Positions 1 to 8,510 of a stretch of DNA of 64,000 bases are shown piece after piece. Source of the stretch: Arthrobacter sp. Soil764 (GTDB taxonomy: Bacteria > Actinomycetota > Actinomycetes > Actinomycetales > Micrococcaceae). The DNA lies in assembly GCF_001428075.1 (NCBI RefSeq), contig NZ_LMSI01000025.1, forward strand, positions 155,463-219,462, read 5' to 3'. Every line of letters begins with the position of its first letter. The first letter of the stretch is position 1. The notes under the pieces were generated by a model. That model was not told where the DNA came from, ran no database searches, and saw only the letters and a program-made list of their open reading frames with translations. The position numbers and the translations under genes were made by a program.

Positions 1-610
1 GCCCCCGCCACCTGGCCACGGCGATGACCACCGCCGCGTAGAGCACGGCAAGCAGGACAATCGGCAGCGTCCGGACGAAGTCCACGAAGATGTAGGCCGG
101 GGATCCCTGCGACCCCGTGGCGCCCGGGGCGTTGGACAGATTCAGGTAGCGGATCTGGTCACCAGGCTTAACGCCATGGGAGGAGGCCACATCGGGGTTG
201 ATGACCACCTTCACCGGACTTCCACCCTTGTCCGGCTCGGTGAAGGCGAAGGTGCAGTCCGAGCCCTGGCCCGGCGGCTGCTGCATGGAACCCTGCTGGT
301 TGCTGCCTTGTTGGCCGGTGCCCTGTTGGCCTGTTCCCTGCTGGCTGAGGCCCTGGGTGCAGTTCTCGGTCACCACGCTCTGGATGGTGCCTGTATCGAA
401 AGTGACACCGGGGGCCGTGGAATAGGGGTTGGCCAGCGAGACACCTTCCAGGCTGCCGGACGGCCACAGCGCGGCCATCCCGGCCAGGGTCAGCAGCGCC
501 AGCGGAATGAGCACCGCGGCCAGGATGCGGTTCGCCTTGCTGCGGGCAGCCATCGCCTGGGGCGTCGGCTCCGAATGATCCAAGGAAGCGTGGGAGTGAC
601 CGGCGCCCAT
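1..610 (-). CDS. YibE/F-like membrane protein, N-terminal part (cut by window edge)
   Basis: About 203 residues are visible; the gene runs off the left edge. It starts at ATG 610-608 with a GAGG element shortly upstream. A cytoplasmic N-terminus is followed by a membrane helix (about residues 26-50, RILAAVLIPLALLTLAGM), an extracytoplasmic stretch beginning SLANPYSTAPGV, and a second helix near the edge (TLPIVLLAVLYAAVVIAV). This layout fits the N-terminal half of YibE/F family multi-pass proteins, whose substrate is not established. A Gln/Gly-rich low-complexity insert (about residues 80-105, repeated QQGTG units) sits in the outer loop. The family call rests on the overall pattern only, because the conserved membrane core lies outside the window. 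Confidence 0.65.
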   Translation of the reverse strand, partial: MGAGHSHASLDHSEPTPQAMAARSKANRILAAVLIPLALLTLAGMAALWPSGSLEGVSLANPYSTAPGVTFDTGTIQSVVTENCTQGLSQQGTGQQGTGQQGSNQQGSMQQPPGQGSDCTFAFTEPDKGGSPVKVVINPDVASSHGVKPGDQIRYLNLSNAPGATGSQGSPAYIFVDFVRTLPIVLLAVLYAAVVIAVARWRG

Positions 611-694
611 CAGCAGTACAACCTCATACGTTGAACTCTACGTGGGCCGCCATAGGGTTTATAAATGGACCATCGGGATGGGGAGGAACCAGGC

Positions 695-1486
695 ATGGAC
701 AACCGTGATACGCGCGAAACCGGCAGCGGGTCAGGAATTCGGGGGGCGGCCGACGGCGGAGTGCAGTCGGGCCAGGTGGCGGCGGCACCCGCCCACCAGC
801 CTGTCCTGAGTGTCCTCGAAGCAGCAGGTGACGCCCGGGGCGTGGTCCTGGTGCTGCACGGCGGCAAGGCCCACAGCCGGGATCCGGTGGAGGCCCGGCA
901 TCTCAGCCCGGCCCGGATGATTCCCTTCGCCAGGCACCTGCACCGCGCCGGCCGGAAGCACGGACTGGCCGTCTGGTCCCTGCGCAACAGCGTCCGGGGC
1001 TGGAACGGCCCAGACATGTCACCGCTGCAGGACGCCCGCTGGGCGCTGCGGCAGATCGCCGAACGCCACCCCGACGTTCCGGTCTTCCTGCTGGGCCACT
1101 CCATGGGCGGCCTGACAGCCGTGTGCGCAGCTGACCACGCGCAGGTGGAGGCCGTGGTGGCGCTTGCTCCGTGGCTGAGCCCGGCAACTCCCGCCACCGC
1201 CGTCGCCGGACGGAAAGTCCTGATCATCCACGGCACCACGGACCACATGACCAGCCCCTCGCAGTCCCTTGCCTTCGCCCGCCGGGCCTCTGCCGATGCG
1301 GCGAGCATGCAGTACGTGGCACTCAAGGGCGTGGGGCACTTCATGCTCCGCAAGGTCCGCGTGTGGCAAACCCTCGCCACCGGCTTCGTCATCAAGTCCT
1401 TCGCGGAGAGCACGGGCGCCCCGGTCCGGCCGTCGCCGGCCTTCTCGCGGCTGCTGCCGGACTCATCTGTCCAGGTCACCCTTTAG
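695..1486 (+). CDS. alpha/beta hydrolase
   Basis: 263 residues with the alpha/beta-hydrolase fold. The oxyanion segment VVLVLHGGKA comes early, the nucleophile elbow is GHSMGG, an acid candidate lies in HGTTDHMT and the late histidine is in GVGHFML. The protein is probably a cytoplasmic esterase or lipase-like enzyme of unknown substrate. ATG 695 is chosen over the upstream in-frame ATG 665 because GGGAGGA at 681-687 is a strong ribosome-binding site with correct spacing for 695 only. The gene is divergent from the YibE/F-like gene and sits 12 bp before an acyltransferase gene in the same direction, so the two may form a lipid-related operon. Confidence 0.85.
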   Translation: MDNRDTRETGSGSGIRGAADGGVQSGQVAAAPAHQPVLSVLEAAGDARGVVLVLHGGKAHSRDPVEARHLSPARMIPFARHLHRAGRKHGLAVWSLRNSVRGWNGPDMSPLQDARWALRQIAERHPDVPVFLLGHSMGGLTAVCAADHAQVEAVVALAPWLSPATPATAVAGRKVLIIHGTTDHMTSPSQSLAFARRASADAASMQYVALKGVGHFMLRKVRVWQTLATGFVIKSFAESTGAPVRPSPAFSRLLPDSSVQVTL

Positions 1487-1498
1487 GCAGTTTCGGAC

Positions 1499-2323
1499 AT
1501 GCCCTGGCGTCCCCCGTCCAACGACCGGTTCTATCGCCTGATCGTCCGGACCGGGCAGGTCCTGCGCTGGGCCCTGCGGCTGGACATCCAGGCGACGGGC
1601 CTGGAGCACCTGCCGGACAAGGGACCACTCAATGGGCCCTCGCGGCAGGTGGTTCCCGGAAGAGGTGCCGTGTTCGCCGTCACGCATTTCGGATACCTGG
1701 ATTTCGCCGTGCTCGAGCTGCTCCTGTGGCGGCACGCCCGTGCCCAGCTGCGGTTCCTGGTGCACCAGGGGGCTGCCGACCACTGGCTTGCAGGCCCTGC
1801 CATCAGCGCCAGCGGCCACATAGTGGTGGGATACACGGACCGTTCGGACGCCTATGACGCCGCAGTGGCCAAACTGCGCAATGGCGAGTACCTCGCGGTG
1901 TTCCCGGAGGCAGGGGTCAGCCGCAGCTTCACCGTCCGCGAGTGCCGCACAGGGGCAGTCCGCATGGCTGCCGAGGCAGGCGTACCCGTGATTCCGGTGT
2001 CCGTCTGGGGCGCCCACCGGGTGTTGACCCGCGGCCACGGCTTTTCCCTGCGCCGCAGCTGGCGCGCGCCGGTGGGAGTCCACGTGGGAGCACCCATGAT
2101 GTTCGCACCCGGCACCGACGCGGAAGCGGCCACCGGCATGCTGCGCAGCATCCTGCAGTCGGGAATTGACCGCTGCATCGCCGGCTTCCCGCTCGATCCC
2201 GGACCCGGTGCGTGGTGGATGCCGGCGCATCTGGGCGGGAGCGCCCCAACCGACGCCGAGCGGCAGCTGCTCGACCGAACCGACACAGCCGCCGGCCGCC
2301 GCCGTGCTCCCCGCGCTAAGTAG
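1499..2323 (+). CDS. PlsC-like lysophospholipid acyltransferase
   Basis: 274 residues. The HX4D catalytic motif of glycerolipid acyltransferases appears as THFGYLDF, and the substrate-binding block FPEG appears as VFPEAGVSRSF, with an Ala inserted at the usual Gly. GVPVIPVSVWG matches the third conserved block. The family transfers an acyl chain to lysophosphatidate or a related lipid at the membrane. An Arg-rich tail ends the protein. No strong Shine-Dalgarno precedes ATG 1499, so expression may depend on coupling with the hydrolase gene 12 bp upstream. The in vivo acceptor is unknown. Confidence 0.82.
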   Translation: MPWRPPSNDRFYRLIVRTGQVLRWALRLDIQATGLEHLPDKGPLNGPSRQVVPGRGAVFAVTHFGYLDFAVLELLLWRHARAQLRFLVHQGAADHWLAGPAISASGHIVVGYTDRSDAYDAAVAKLRNGEYLAVFPEAGVSRSFTVRECRTGAVRMAAEAGVPVIPVSVWGAHRVLTRGHGFSLRRSWRAPVGVHVGAPMMFAPGTDAEAATGMLRSILQSGIDRCIAGFPLDPGPGAWWMPAHLGGSAPTDAERQLLDRTDTAAGRRRAPRAK

Positions 2324-2335
2324 CAGCCCAAGTAG

Positions 2336-2383
2336 GTAGCGCCAAGTGCCGTTTTGAGGGGTCAAAACGACACTTGGCGCTAC
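2336..2383. repeat. palindromic repeat, copy 1
   Basis: Two 22-nt arms (2336-2357 and 2362-2383) form a hairpin with one mismatch and a GGGG loop, between the convergent acyltransferase and GNAT genes. The right flank CCAGTTGGG is shared with copy 2 at 29393-29452, and the arms differ from copy 2 in compensating pairs. There is no T-run on either side, so terminator function is uncertain for this copy. Confidence 0.8.
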
Positions 2384-2402
2384 CCAGTTGGGGCGGGGCT
2401 GG

Positions 2403-3434
2403 TTAGTCCGAGACCACCAGGGTTTCAGCGCCCGCCACCCGTGCCGTGCCACGGTCCAGGAGGGGTTCGACGGCGGCACGCAGGGCGGTCATGGAATCGT
2501 CCAGTTCCAGCATGACCGGGTGCTGGTACGCGATCAGGGCAAGCATGTCGCGGACTGCCTCGGCGGCGTCATCAGCGTCCAGCGAAGGTTCATGCCCCAC
2601 GAAAACGTCGGTGGGCGTTTCCGGTCCGGCCGTCTCCGTGCCCGGGGCGGCGTCAGGGTCGGCGGGGGCCGCGTAGCTGACGGCAAAGGCCCGGATGCGG
2701 CCCTTCTTAGTCGGAGCCACCCCGGCACCGAACGCGGATTCGGGCTGGGCCCGCAGCACGATGGCGCCGTGGGCTCCGGTGAGTTCGTCCAGGAACAGCT
2801 TCTGCACCTGCCCCACGGACAGGACGCCGGGAGAGTCCCAGCCGTGGATGGAGGTGTAATACCGGCCCACCACGTCGGTCAGCTCCACCGAGCCCGTTGC
2901 CAGGTCCATCACGATATCGGAGCCGGCGTTCTCGCCGCTGGCCGCGCCGCCGTCGTCCTTGGCCGGGAACACCGGAAGCCGCAGGGCGCCGGGCTCCACC
3001 ACCACAAGGCGGGAACGCTGGATGGGCGCCAGGCCAAACGATTCGGCGAAGGCGGCACCCGCGCTGCCGGGCTCCACCTTGGCACGCAGTTTGGTGACGC
3101 CCGACGGCGCGTGCTCGGCTTCGCGCCGCAGCATGGCCAGGAGGCTGGCCCCGATGCCCGCACGGCGGTGGTCGCGGGCCACCTCGATATAGCACCAGAG
3201 GCGTTCCGGGTGCAGGGACGCTTCATAGACGACGCCGGCGGCCACGGGAATGCCGACGCCGTCAATGACGTCCTGGGCCACGATGCAGCGGCGCCACGGG
3301 GAGCCGTCCCTCCCGTTGGAGGAGACGGCGAGGGCACCACGGAACTGGCGGGCCTGCGCGGTGTCCGGGTCGCCCCAGATTTCCAGGAGCGCCAGGTCGT
3401 CGCCGTCCCGCCATTCGCGGTATTCGATGGCCAT
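2403..3434 (-). CDS. GNAT-family N-acetyltransferase (long form)
   Basis: 343 residues, about twice the size of a single GNAT domain. The N-terminal half carries the acetyl-CoA-binding pattern RRAGIGASLLAML (Q/RxxGxG/A) after a strand-rich region with WCYIEVARDH. The C-terminal half looks like a second, degenerate GNAT-like module, as in other actinobacterial two-domain acetyltransferases. ATG 3434 lies 2 bp after the stop of glyS, so the two genes are probably co-transcribed and translationally linked. The substrate cannot be told from sequence; the link to glyS may be only positional. Confidence 0.8.
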   Translation of the reverse strand: MAIEYREWRDGDDLALLEIWGDPDTAQARQFRGALAVSSNGRDGSPWRRCIVAQDVIDGVGIPVAAGVVYEASLHPERLWCYIEVARDHRRAGIGASLLAMLRREAEHAPSGVTKLRAKVEPGSAGAAFAESFGLAPIQRSRLVVVEPGALRLPVFPAKDDGGAASGENAGSDIVMDLATGSVELTDVVGRYYTSIHGWDSPGVLSVGQVQKLFLDELTGAHGAIVLRAQPESAFGAGVAPTKKGRIRAFAVSYAAPADPDAAPGTETAGPETPTDVFVGHEPSLDADDAAEAVRDMLALIAYQHPVMLELDDSMTALRAAVEPLLDRGTARVAGAETLVVSD

Positions 3435-3436
3435 GC

Positions 3437-4822
3437 TCAGGCCCCGATCAGCCGTGCCGCCAGGTAACCCTCCACCTTGTCCAGGGAGACCCGCTCCTGG
3501 CTCATGGTGTCCCGCTCGCGGATGGTGACTGCCTGGTCCTCGAGCGTGTCGAAGTCCACAGTGATGCAGAACGGGGTGCCGATCTCGTCCTGGCGTCGGT
3601 AGCGGCGGCCGATGGCACCGGCGTCGTCGAAGTCGATGTTCCAGTTCTTCCGCAGCTGCGCGCCCAGGTCCTTGGCCTTCGGGGACAGGTCCTCGTTGCG
3701 GCTCAGGGGCAGGACGGCGGCCTTGACCGGGGCCAGGCGCGGATCCAGCTTCAAAACGGTGCGCACATCCACGCCGCCCTTGGCGTTGGGAGCCTCATCC
3801 TCGGTGTAGGCGTCCACCAGGAACGCCATGAAAGACCGGGTCAGGCCCGCCGCGGGCTCGATCACGTACGGGGTGTAGCGCTCGTTGGTGGCCTGGTTGA
3901 AGTAGCTCAGGTCCGTGCCGGAGGCCTTGGCGTGGGTGGAGAGGTCAAAGTCGGTGCGGTTGGCGATGCCTTCCAGCTCGCCCCACTCCGAGCCCTGGAA
4001 GCCGAAGCGGTACTCGATGTCCGTGGTGCCCTTGGAGTAGTGGCTGAGCTTCTCCTTGGGGTGCTCGAAGAAGCGGAGGTTCTCCTCGCGGATGCCCAGG
4101 CCGGTGTACCAGGCCATGCGCTCCTTCATCCAGTACTGGTGCCATTCCTCGTCCGTGCCGGGCTCCACGAAGAATTCCATTTCCATCTGCTCGAACTCGC
4201 GGGTGCGGAAGATGAAGTTGCCGGGCGTGATCTCGTTGCGGAAGGACTTGCCGATCTGGCCGATGCCGAACGGCGGCTTCTTCCGGGACGTGGTGAGGAC
4301 GTTGTTGAAGTTCACGAAGATGCCCTGCGCGGTTTCGGGGCGCAGGTAGTGCAGGCCCTCCTCGTTGGCCACCGGGCCCAGGTACGTCTTGAGCAGGCCA
4401 GAGAACTCCTGCGGCTCGGTCCACTGGCCGCGGGTGCCGCAGTTGGCGCAGGCGATGTCCTTCAGGCCGTTCTCGGCGGGCCGGCCCTTCTTCTCCTCGT
4501 ATTCTTCCTCGAGGTGGTCAGCGCGGTAGCGCTTGTGGCAGGAGAGGCACTCCACCAGGGGGTCGGAGAAGACCTCCACGTGGCCGGAGGCTTCCCATAC
4601 CTGGCGGGGCAGGATCACGGAGGAGTCCAGGCCCACCACGTCCTCGCGGCCGCGGACCATGGACTGCCACCACTGGCGCTTGATGTTTTCCTTCAGTTCC
4701 GCGCCGAGGGGCCCGTAGTCCCAGGCAGAACGCGAACCTCCGTAGATCTCACCGGCCTGGAACACGAAGCCCCTCCGCTTGGAGAGGGAAATGACCTGGT
4801 CGAGGACGGATTTTGCTGCCAT
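3437..4822 (-). CDS. glyS: glycyl-tRNA synthetase, homodimeric class II type
   Basis: 461 residues, the normal length for the alpha2-type enzyme. It charges tRNA-Gly with glycine in the cytoplasm. It begins MAAKSVLDQVISLSKRRGF, with class II motif 2 in FRNEITPGNFIFRTREFEQ and motif 3 near GLTRSFMAF. A CxxC...CxxC zinc-ribbon insert (CLSCHKRY and CANCGTRG) lies in between. The reading frame stays open far upstream of ATG 4822, but homology begins at this ATG and the upstream frame is not protein-like. A GNAT gene follows 2 bp after the stop. The 131-bp leader shows no convincing T-box. Confidence 0.97.
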   Translation of the reverse strand: MAAKSVLDQVISLSKRRGFVFQAGEIYGGSRSAWDYGPLGAELKENIKRQWWQSMVRGREDVVGLDSSVILPRQVWEASGHVEVFSDPLVECLSCHKRYRADHLEEEYEEKKGRPAENGLKDIACANCGTRGQWTEPQEFSGLLKTYLGPVANEEGLHYLRPETAQGIFVNFNNVLTTSRKKPPFGIGQIGKSFRNEITPGNFIFRTREFEQMEMEFFVEPGTDEEWHQYWMKERMAWYTGLGIREENLRFFEHPKEKLSHYSKGTTDIEYRFGFQGSEWGELEGIANRTDFDLSTHAKASGTDLSYFNQATNERYTPYVIEPAAGLTRSFMAFLVDAYTEDEAPNAKGGVDVRTVLKLDPRLAPVKAAVLPLSRNEDLSPKAKDLGAQLRKNWNIDFDDAGAIGRRYRRQDEIGTPFCITVDFDTLEDQAVTIRERDTMSQERVSLDKVEGYLAARLIGA

Positions 4823-4953
4823 GGGGTAACTCCAATTTCTACAGGGCCGCTGGGTGCGGTCCGCGGGTTGTCGGGCCCCGGCCGCCGTATGCCTGGAGGC
4901 ACAGTGGGCTGCCCGCCGGGGCGAATGAAGGAAGATGGTGGGAAGTTCGTGTC

Positions 4954-5958
4954 CTAGCGTACCGGCCGCTGCCTCCGGAGCGCGCCCCGGGGCCAGGGCA
5001 GGGTTGCCAGGATAATGGCGGCGAGGGTCAGCAGGGTCCCGAGGACGGTGGCCGGAGCGACGACGGTACCCGGCGTGGGCAGCGCAAGGTCCAGGGCCAG
5101 CGAGCCCAGCAATTGCCCGGCAATCATGCCCAGCCCGGTGACCAGCACGCCCAGGCTGCGGACCAGGAGGGCGCCGAGCCCGATAAAGACACATCCCATG
5201 GGTCCACCCAGGTAGTACCACCATTCGGTCGGCAGCGGGTTGGCGGGGCCGGCTAAGGCCAGCTTCACTGCCAGCGCGGCCCAAAGCACCGTGCAGCCGG
5301 CCACGAAGTTGACCAGCGTTGCCGCGATTGGTGTGCCGTAGTGGACGGTGGCGGTGCCGTTCATGGCTTGCTGGAAGCTCATGAGGAAGCCCGCCGCCAC
5401 GGGCAGCAGGATGGGAAGCAGCAGGGCGGCGGGACCGCCGTCGGAGCCGGCCCCCGCGCCGCTGAACCGGGGCGACACCGCCCATGCCACCGCGGCGATG
5501 GTGAGGACACAGCCGATGATCCGGATGCCGGTGACGGATTTCTTCCCGGCCGGGCCGATTCCCATGCGGTCCACCAGCAGGCCGCTTACGGTCTGTCCGG
5601 TCACGGTGGCCACCGTGAAAAGGGCTACGCCCAGGATGCCCACCGTGAAGGACTGGGCAAAGACGAACAATGCGCCGATGGCACCGGCCACCACGTAGAT
5701 GCGGGGAAAGGCACGGCTGCGGACTGCCGGGAGGATGCTTGCCAGCCCGGCGCGGCCGCGCGGCAGGACCAGCGAAATGATGATCATGACCAGCAGCCCT
5801 GTGCTGAAGCTCACGGCCGCGGCGGCGATTCCGTCATCGAGCCGGGCACCCAGGGCACCGTTGATGCGCCCTTGGACTGGGATGGCAAGGCCGGAACCCA
5901 CGGCCAGCGGCAGGCCTGCGAGCACCGGCAGGCGGGGAGGGGAGGTCATTGAATCCAC
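4954..5958 (-). CDS. YdcZ (DUF606)-type DMT transporter
   Basis: 334 residues with about ten predicted membrane helices in two similar halves. The N-terminal half starts LAGLPLAVGSGLAIPVQGRING, and the second half repeats the pattern (FLMSFQQAMNGTATVHYGTP). This duplicated five-helix arrangement is typical of the YdcZ/DUF606 branch of the drug/metabolite transporter superfamily in the inner membrane. The substrate is unknown. ATG at 5958 or 5949 are both possible starts. The gene lies just upstream of glyS in the same direction but is separated from it by a 131-bp leader, and is divergent from a small S4 protein gene. Confidence 0.85.
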   Translation of the reverse strand: MDSMTSPPRLPVLAGLPLAVGSGLAIPVQGRINGALGARLDDGIAAAAVSFSTGLLVMIIISLVLPRGRAGLASILPAVRSRAFPRIYVVAGAIGALFVFAQSFTVGILGVALFTVATVTGQTVSGLLVDRMGIGPAGKKSVTGIRIIGCVLTIAAVAWAVSPRFSGAGAGSDGGPAALLLPILLPVAAGFLMSFQQAMNGTATVHYGTPIAATLVNFVAGCTVLWAALAVKLALAGPANPLPTEWWYYLGGPMGCVFIGLGALLVRSLGVLVTGLGMIAGQLLGSLALDLALPTPGTVVAPATVLGTLLTLAAIILATLPWPRGALRRQRPVR

Positions 5959-5981
5959 CTTAGTTCAGGCATTATTGCTGT

Positions 5982-6212
5982 ATGAGCAACCCCATTGACG
6001 ACGTCCCCATCCGCGACAGCATGATCCGGCTGGGCCAGCTGCTGAAGCTCGCCAACCTCGTGGAGGACGGGGTGGAGGCGGCGGACCTCATCAAGAACGG
6101 GCTGGTCAAGGTCAACGGCGAAATCGACGACCGCCGTGGCCGCCAGCTGCACAACGGTGACATCGTCACCGTCAACGGCCACTCGGTGAAGGTGGTGGCG
6201 CCCGAGGCCTGA
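5982..6212 (+). CDS. small S4-domain RNA-binding protein
   Basis: 76 residues forming almost exactly one S4 RNA-binding domain: IRLGQLLKLANLVEDGVEA, then LIKNGLVKVNGEI and the basic turn DRRGRQLHNGD. It resembles the YaaA/RlbA-type single-domain S4 proteins thought to contact structured RNA or the ribosome. It is complete and stands alone between a divergent transporter gene and a convergent hydrolase gene. A GC-rich hairpin at 6213-6229 directly follows the stop codon. Confidence 0.9.
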   Translation: MSNPIDDVPIRDSMIRLGQLLKLANLVEDGVEAADLIKNGLVKVNGEIDDRRGRQLHNGDIVTVNGHSVKVVAPEA

Positions 6213-6229
6213 CCGCCGGCCCCCGGCGG
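6213..6229. terminator. GC hairpin after the S4 gene
   Basis: Perfect 7-bp stem CCGCCGG / CCGGCGG with a 3-nt loop directly after the S4 gene stop, in the convergent gap before the carboxylesterase gene. There is no clear T-run, so termination is inferred from position and stem. Confidence 0.45.
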
Positions 6230-6268
6230 CGGGCCGGCTTCCCAGGCCGCCGAGCCGCCGTCGTACGC

Positions 6269-6928
6269 CTATTTGTTCAGCACCTCATGGGTGAGGAATT
6301 CCCCCACGTGCCCGATCTCCTGCTGGTTGATGCCATGCCACATGCCGGTGTAGAGCACCTTGGTGAGCTTGACGTGCTTGCGGACCCAGCCCATGGTGAA
6401 CTCGATTTTGTCCTGGGTGATCACCGGATCCTGCTGGTCCCGGCCCCAGAACACGGGCACGGTTCCGTCCAGTTCGTCGTCCTTGAAGGAAGGGTCGCCG
6501 GCGGCGTCCACCACAAAGCCGGAGAGTCCGACGACGGCAGCGAAGTCCGTGGGCCGCTGCCGCAGGAGCGTGGTGGCCATGGCCATGCCCATGGAAAAAC
6601 CGAGCAGGGTCACGGACGGGTGCCCCACGCGGATGGTGTCGATCCAGTCGAGCACGTACGCCGAGGCCTTTTTGACCCTTTCCAGGGAGTAGTCGATGGA
6701 GGCCGTGAGCGGGAACCAGGTGAAGCCGGGGCCCATGGCGATGGGGGCCCGCACGGATGCGACGGCGAAGTCCCCGGGCAGCAGATCGGCCAGGCTGAGC
6801 AGGTCCTGCTCATTGGCGCCGTAGCCGTGGAGGAGCACCAGGAGCGGCTTGCCGGTGCGCTGGTCCTCGGGATGGGACCACAGGACAACGGGGGCAGGAA
6901 ATACTTCGGCGTCAGTCATGGTTTCCAT
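6269..6928 (-). CDS. phospholipase/carboxylesterase-type hydrolase
   Basis: 219 residues, the usual size of the carboxylesterase/thioesterase branch of alpha/beta hydrolases. LLVLLHGYGANEQDLL gives the oxyanion-hole strand and HGYG motif, GFSMGMAMA is the nucleophile elbow, FWGRDQQDPVI supplies the acid and MWHGINQQE the late histidine. It is likely a cytoplasmic esterase on small acyl or choline-type esters; the substrate is not predictable. ATG 6928 or 6919 (METMTDAE) are both possible starts. It is divergent from an SGNH hydrolase gene across a 69-bp region with two tandem palindromes. Confidence 0.85.
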   Translation of the reverse strand: METMTDAEVFPAPVVLWSHPEDQRTGKPLLVLLHGYGANEQDLLSLADLLPGDFAVASVRAPIAMGPGFTWFPLTASIDYSLERVKKASAYVLDWIDTIRVGHPSVTLLGFSMGMAMATTLLRQRPTDFAAVVGLSGFVVDAAGDPSFKDDELDGTVPVFWGRDQQDPVITQDKIEFTMGWVRKHVKLTKVLYTGMWHGINQQEIGHVGEFLTHEVLNK

Positions 6929-6936
6929 TCATATCA

Positions 6937-6970
6937 GTTACCCAGAGGTAACAACCTACGTTCGCGTAGG
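6937..6970. promoter_or_regulatory. two tandem palindromes in divergent hydrolase promoter region
   Basis: GTTACC-CAGA-GGTAAC (6937-6952) is followed after 2 bp by CCTACG-TTCG-CGTAGG (6955-6970). Both stems are perfect, and both lie between the divergent starts at 6928 and 6998. They look like paired operator half-sites or leader hairpins. No regulator is assigned. Confidence 0.45.
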
Positions 6971-6997
6971 CGATGAGGCGGAAGGCAGGATAGGACC

Positions 6998-7867
6998 GTG
7001 ACTGACACAAGTGACATCCAGGCCCTGCCCGCGCACCGCGGATCCCATCCGTGGACCCGCTACGTGGCGATGGGCGATTCCTTCACCGAGGGCATTGGCG
7101 ACCCCGAACCCTCAAGCCCCGGCGGCCACCGCGGCTGGGCTGACAGGGTGGCGGAGGAGCTGGGCCGGACACAACCTGACTTCGCCTATGCCAACCTTGC
7201 CGTCCGCGGCCGCCTGCTGCAGCAGATCGTGGACCAGCAGCTTGCCCCTGCCCGGGGGCTGAAGCCGGACCTGGTCACCCTGTCCGCCGGCGGCAACGAC
7301 CTGATCCGTCCCGGCGGAGACCCGGACGCACTGGCCGAGAAGCTCGATTCCGTGGTGCAGATCCTCTCCATGGGCGGCGCCACCGTGGTCCTGTTCAACG
7401 GACCGGACACGGGTTCATCGGTGCTCGGCAGGATCCGCAGCAAGGTGGCCATCTACAACGAGAACCTGCGGACGGTGGCGGCGCGGCACGACGCCATCAT
7501 CGCCGACATGTGGTCGCTGCGGCAGTTGAGCGATCCCCAGATGTGGGACCAGGACCGGCTGCACTTCTCTCCGCTGGGCCACCACACCATCGCGGCCATG
7601 GTGCTGGACGCGCTGAACGTGGAGCATTCCCTGGAACCGCTGCAGCCCAAGCCGCTGCCGCCGCGCACGTGGCGCGAGGCCCGGAGCGGGGACATGGTGT
7701 GGGCGCGCGAATACTTTGTGCCGTGGGTGCTGCGCCGCCTGCGCCGCCAGTCCTCCGGTGACGGCATCACGGCAAAGCGGCCGACGCCGGGTCCCGTCTT
7801 CGGCCCGGGCGTTCCGTTGGGGTCCGGCGAGGGTCCGCTGGGAACGGCGGAGCCCAGCCGCCGTTAG
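6998..7867 (+). CDS. SGNH/GDSL-type hydrolase
   Basis: 289 residues. Block I of SGNH hydrolases is MGDSFTEGIGDP with the catalytic Ser, the Gly and Asn blocks appear as LAVRGRLLQQI and LSAGGNDLI, and the Asp/His pair is in DRLHFSPLGHHTIA. This set predicts an esterase active on lipids, sugar esters or peptidoglycan-related substrates. No signal peptide is evident, so it is probably cytoplasmic. The start is GTG 6998. The C-terminal 60 residues are Arg/Pro rich and probably disordered. Confidence 0.88.
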   Translation: MTDTSDIQALPAHRGSHPWTRYVAMGDSFTEGIGDPEPSSPGGHRGWADRVAEELGRTQPDFAYANLAVRGRLLQQIVDQQLAPARGLKPDLVTLSAGGNDLIRPGGDPDALAEKLDSVVQILSMGGATVVLFNGPDTGSSVLGRIRSKVAIYNENLRTVAARHDAIIADMWSLRQLSDPQMWDQDRLHFSPLGHHTIAAMVLDALNVEHSLEPLQPKPLPPRTWREARSGDMVWAREYFVPWVLRRLRRQSSGDGITAKRPTPGPVFGPGVPLGSGEGPLGTAEPSRR

Positions 7868-7916
7868 GGCCACCCGGGGTTAGGCTGGAAGGACAACACT
7901 CGAGAGGCGCGGCACC

Positions 7917-8492
7917 GTGAGCAGCTTGTTTTTCTGGATCATCATCCTGTCCTTCGTCATCCCCATGGCCATGCGGATGTACCGGCGCTCCATGGCGCGG
8001 CGGGACCGGGACCAGGGCTTGCCCGGCCGCTTCCCGGAGCAGTTCCCGGGACAGCAGCCGGGGCAGTACGGACAAGGCGGGTACCCCGGCCAATACCCGG
8101 GCTCGGCGGGGCCGCAGAGCAACCAGCCCCGCGACGGCTACACCCAGCAGGACTACTTCTCCGGCGGCTTCCGCAGCATCCAGCGTCCGCAGCCCACGGG
8201 CAACCCCCAGCCGCTGCCCTACCAGTACGGGCAACCGCCCATGCCGGGGCCCGGCTACGGTGCCCCGCAGGAGCCGCCGTTCCAGCAGCCGCCGTTCCAG
8301 GAGCCGCCCTTCCAACAGCCGCCCGTGCAGCAGGGGCCGGGCCAGCCTTCAACGCCGGCCACTCCCCCGCCGCCGGCCGCACCGCAGGGGTTCCGTGCCC
8401 GCAAGCTCGCGGAGCTGGACCAGCAGTACAGCAATGGTGAGCTGTCCATGGAGGAGTACATGAAGCGGCGCAGCGACATCATGAACGGCTAG
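7917..8492 (+). CDS. membrane-anchored SHOCT-domain protein
   Basis: 191 residues. A single N-terminal membrane helix (SLFFWIIILSFVIPMAM) is followed by a Gln/Pro/Gly-rich disordered region with FQQPPFQEP-type repeats (residues 40-145). A C-terminal SHOCT motif (ARKLAELDQQYSNGELSMEEY) ends the protein. SHOCT segments are short helical modules found at protein ends, often involved in oligomerisation. The start is GTG 7917. It lies 49 bp after the SGNH hydrolase gene, so the two may share a transcript. Function is unknown. Confidence 0.8.
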   Translation: MSSLFFWIIILSFVIPMAMRMYRRSMARRDRDQGLPGRFPEQFPGQQPGQYGQGGYPGQYPGSAGPQSNQPRDGYTQQDYFSGGFRSIQRPQPTGNPQPLPYQYGQPPMPGPGYGAPQEPPFQQPPFQEPPFQQPPVQQGPGQPSTPATPPPPAAPQGFRARKLAELDQQYSNGELSMEEYMKRRSDIMNG

Positions 8493-8510
8493 CTGCCTAG
8501 TGAACAGCCA

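Noticed and set aside
1..610. KdpC or a general secreted protein as identity of the first gene
   Set aside because: No KdpC motif; the two-helix layout and outer-loop start SLANPYS fit YibE/F better.
4823..5485. N-terminal extension of glyS by 221 residues
   Set aside because: It overlaps the transporter gene and has no homology; the enzyme begins at MAAKSVLDQ.
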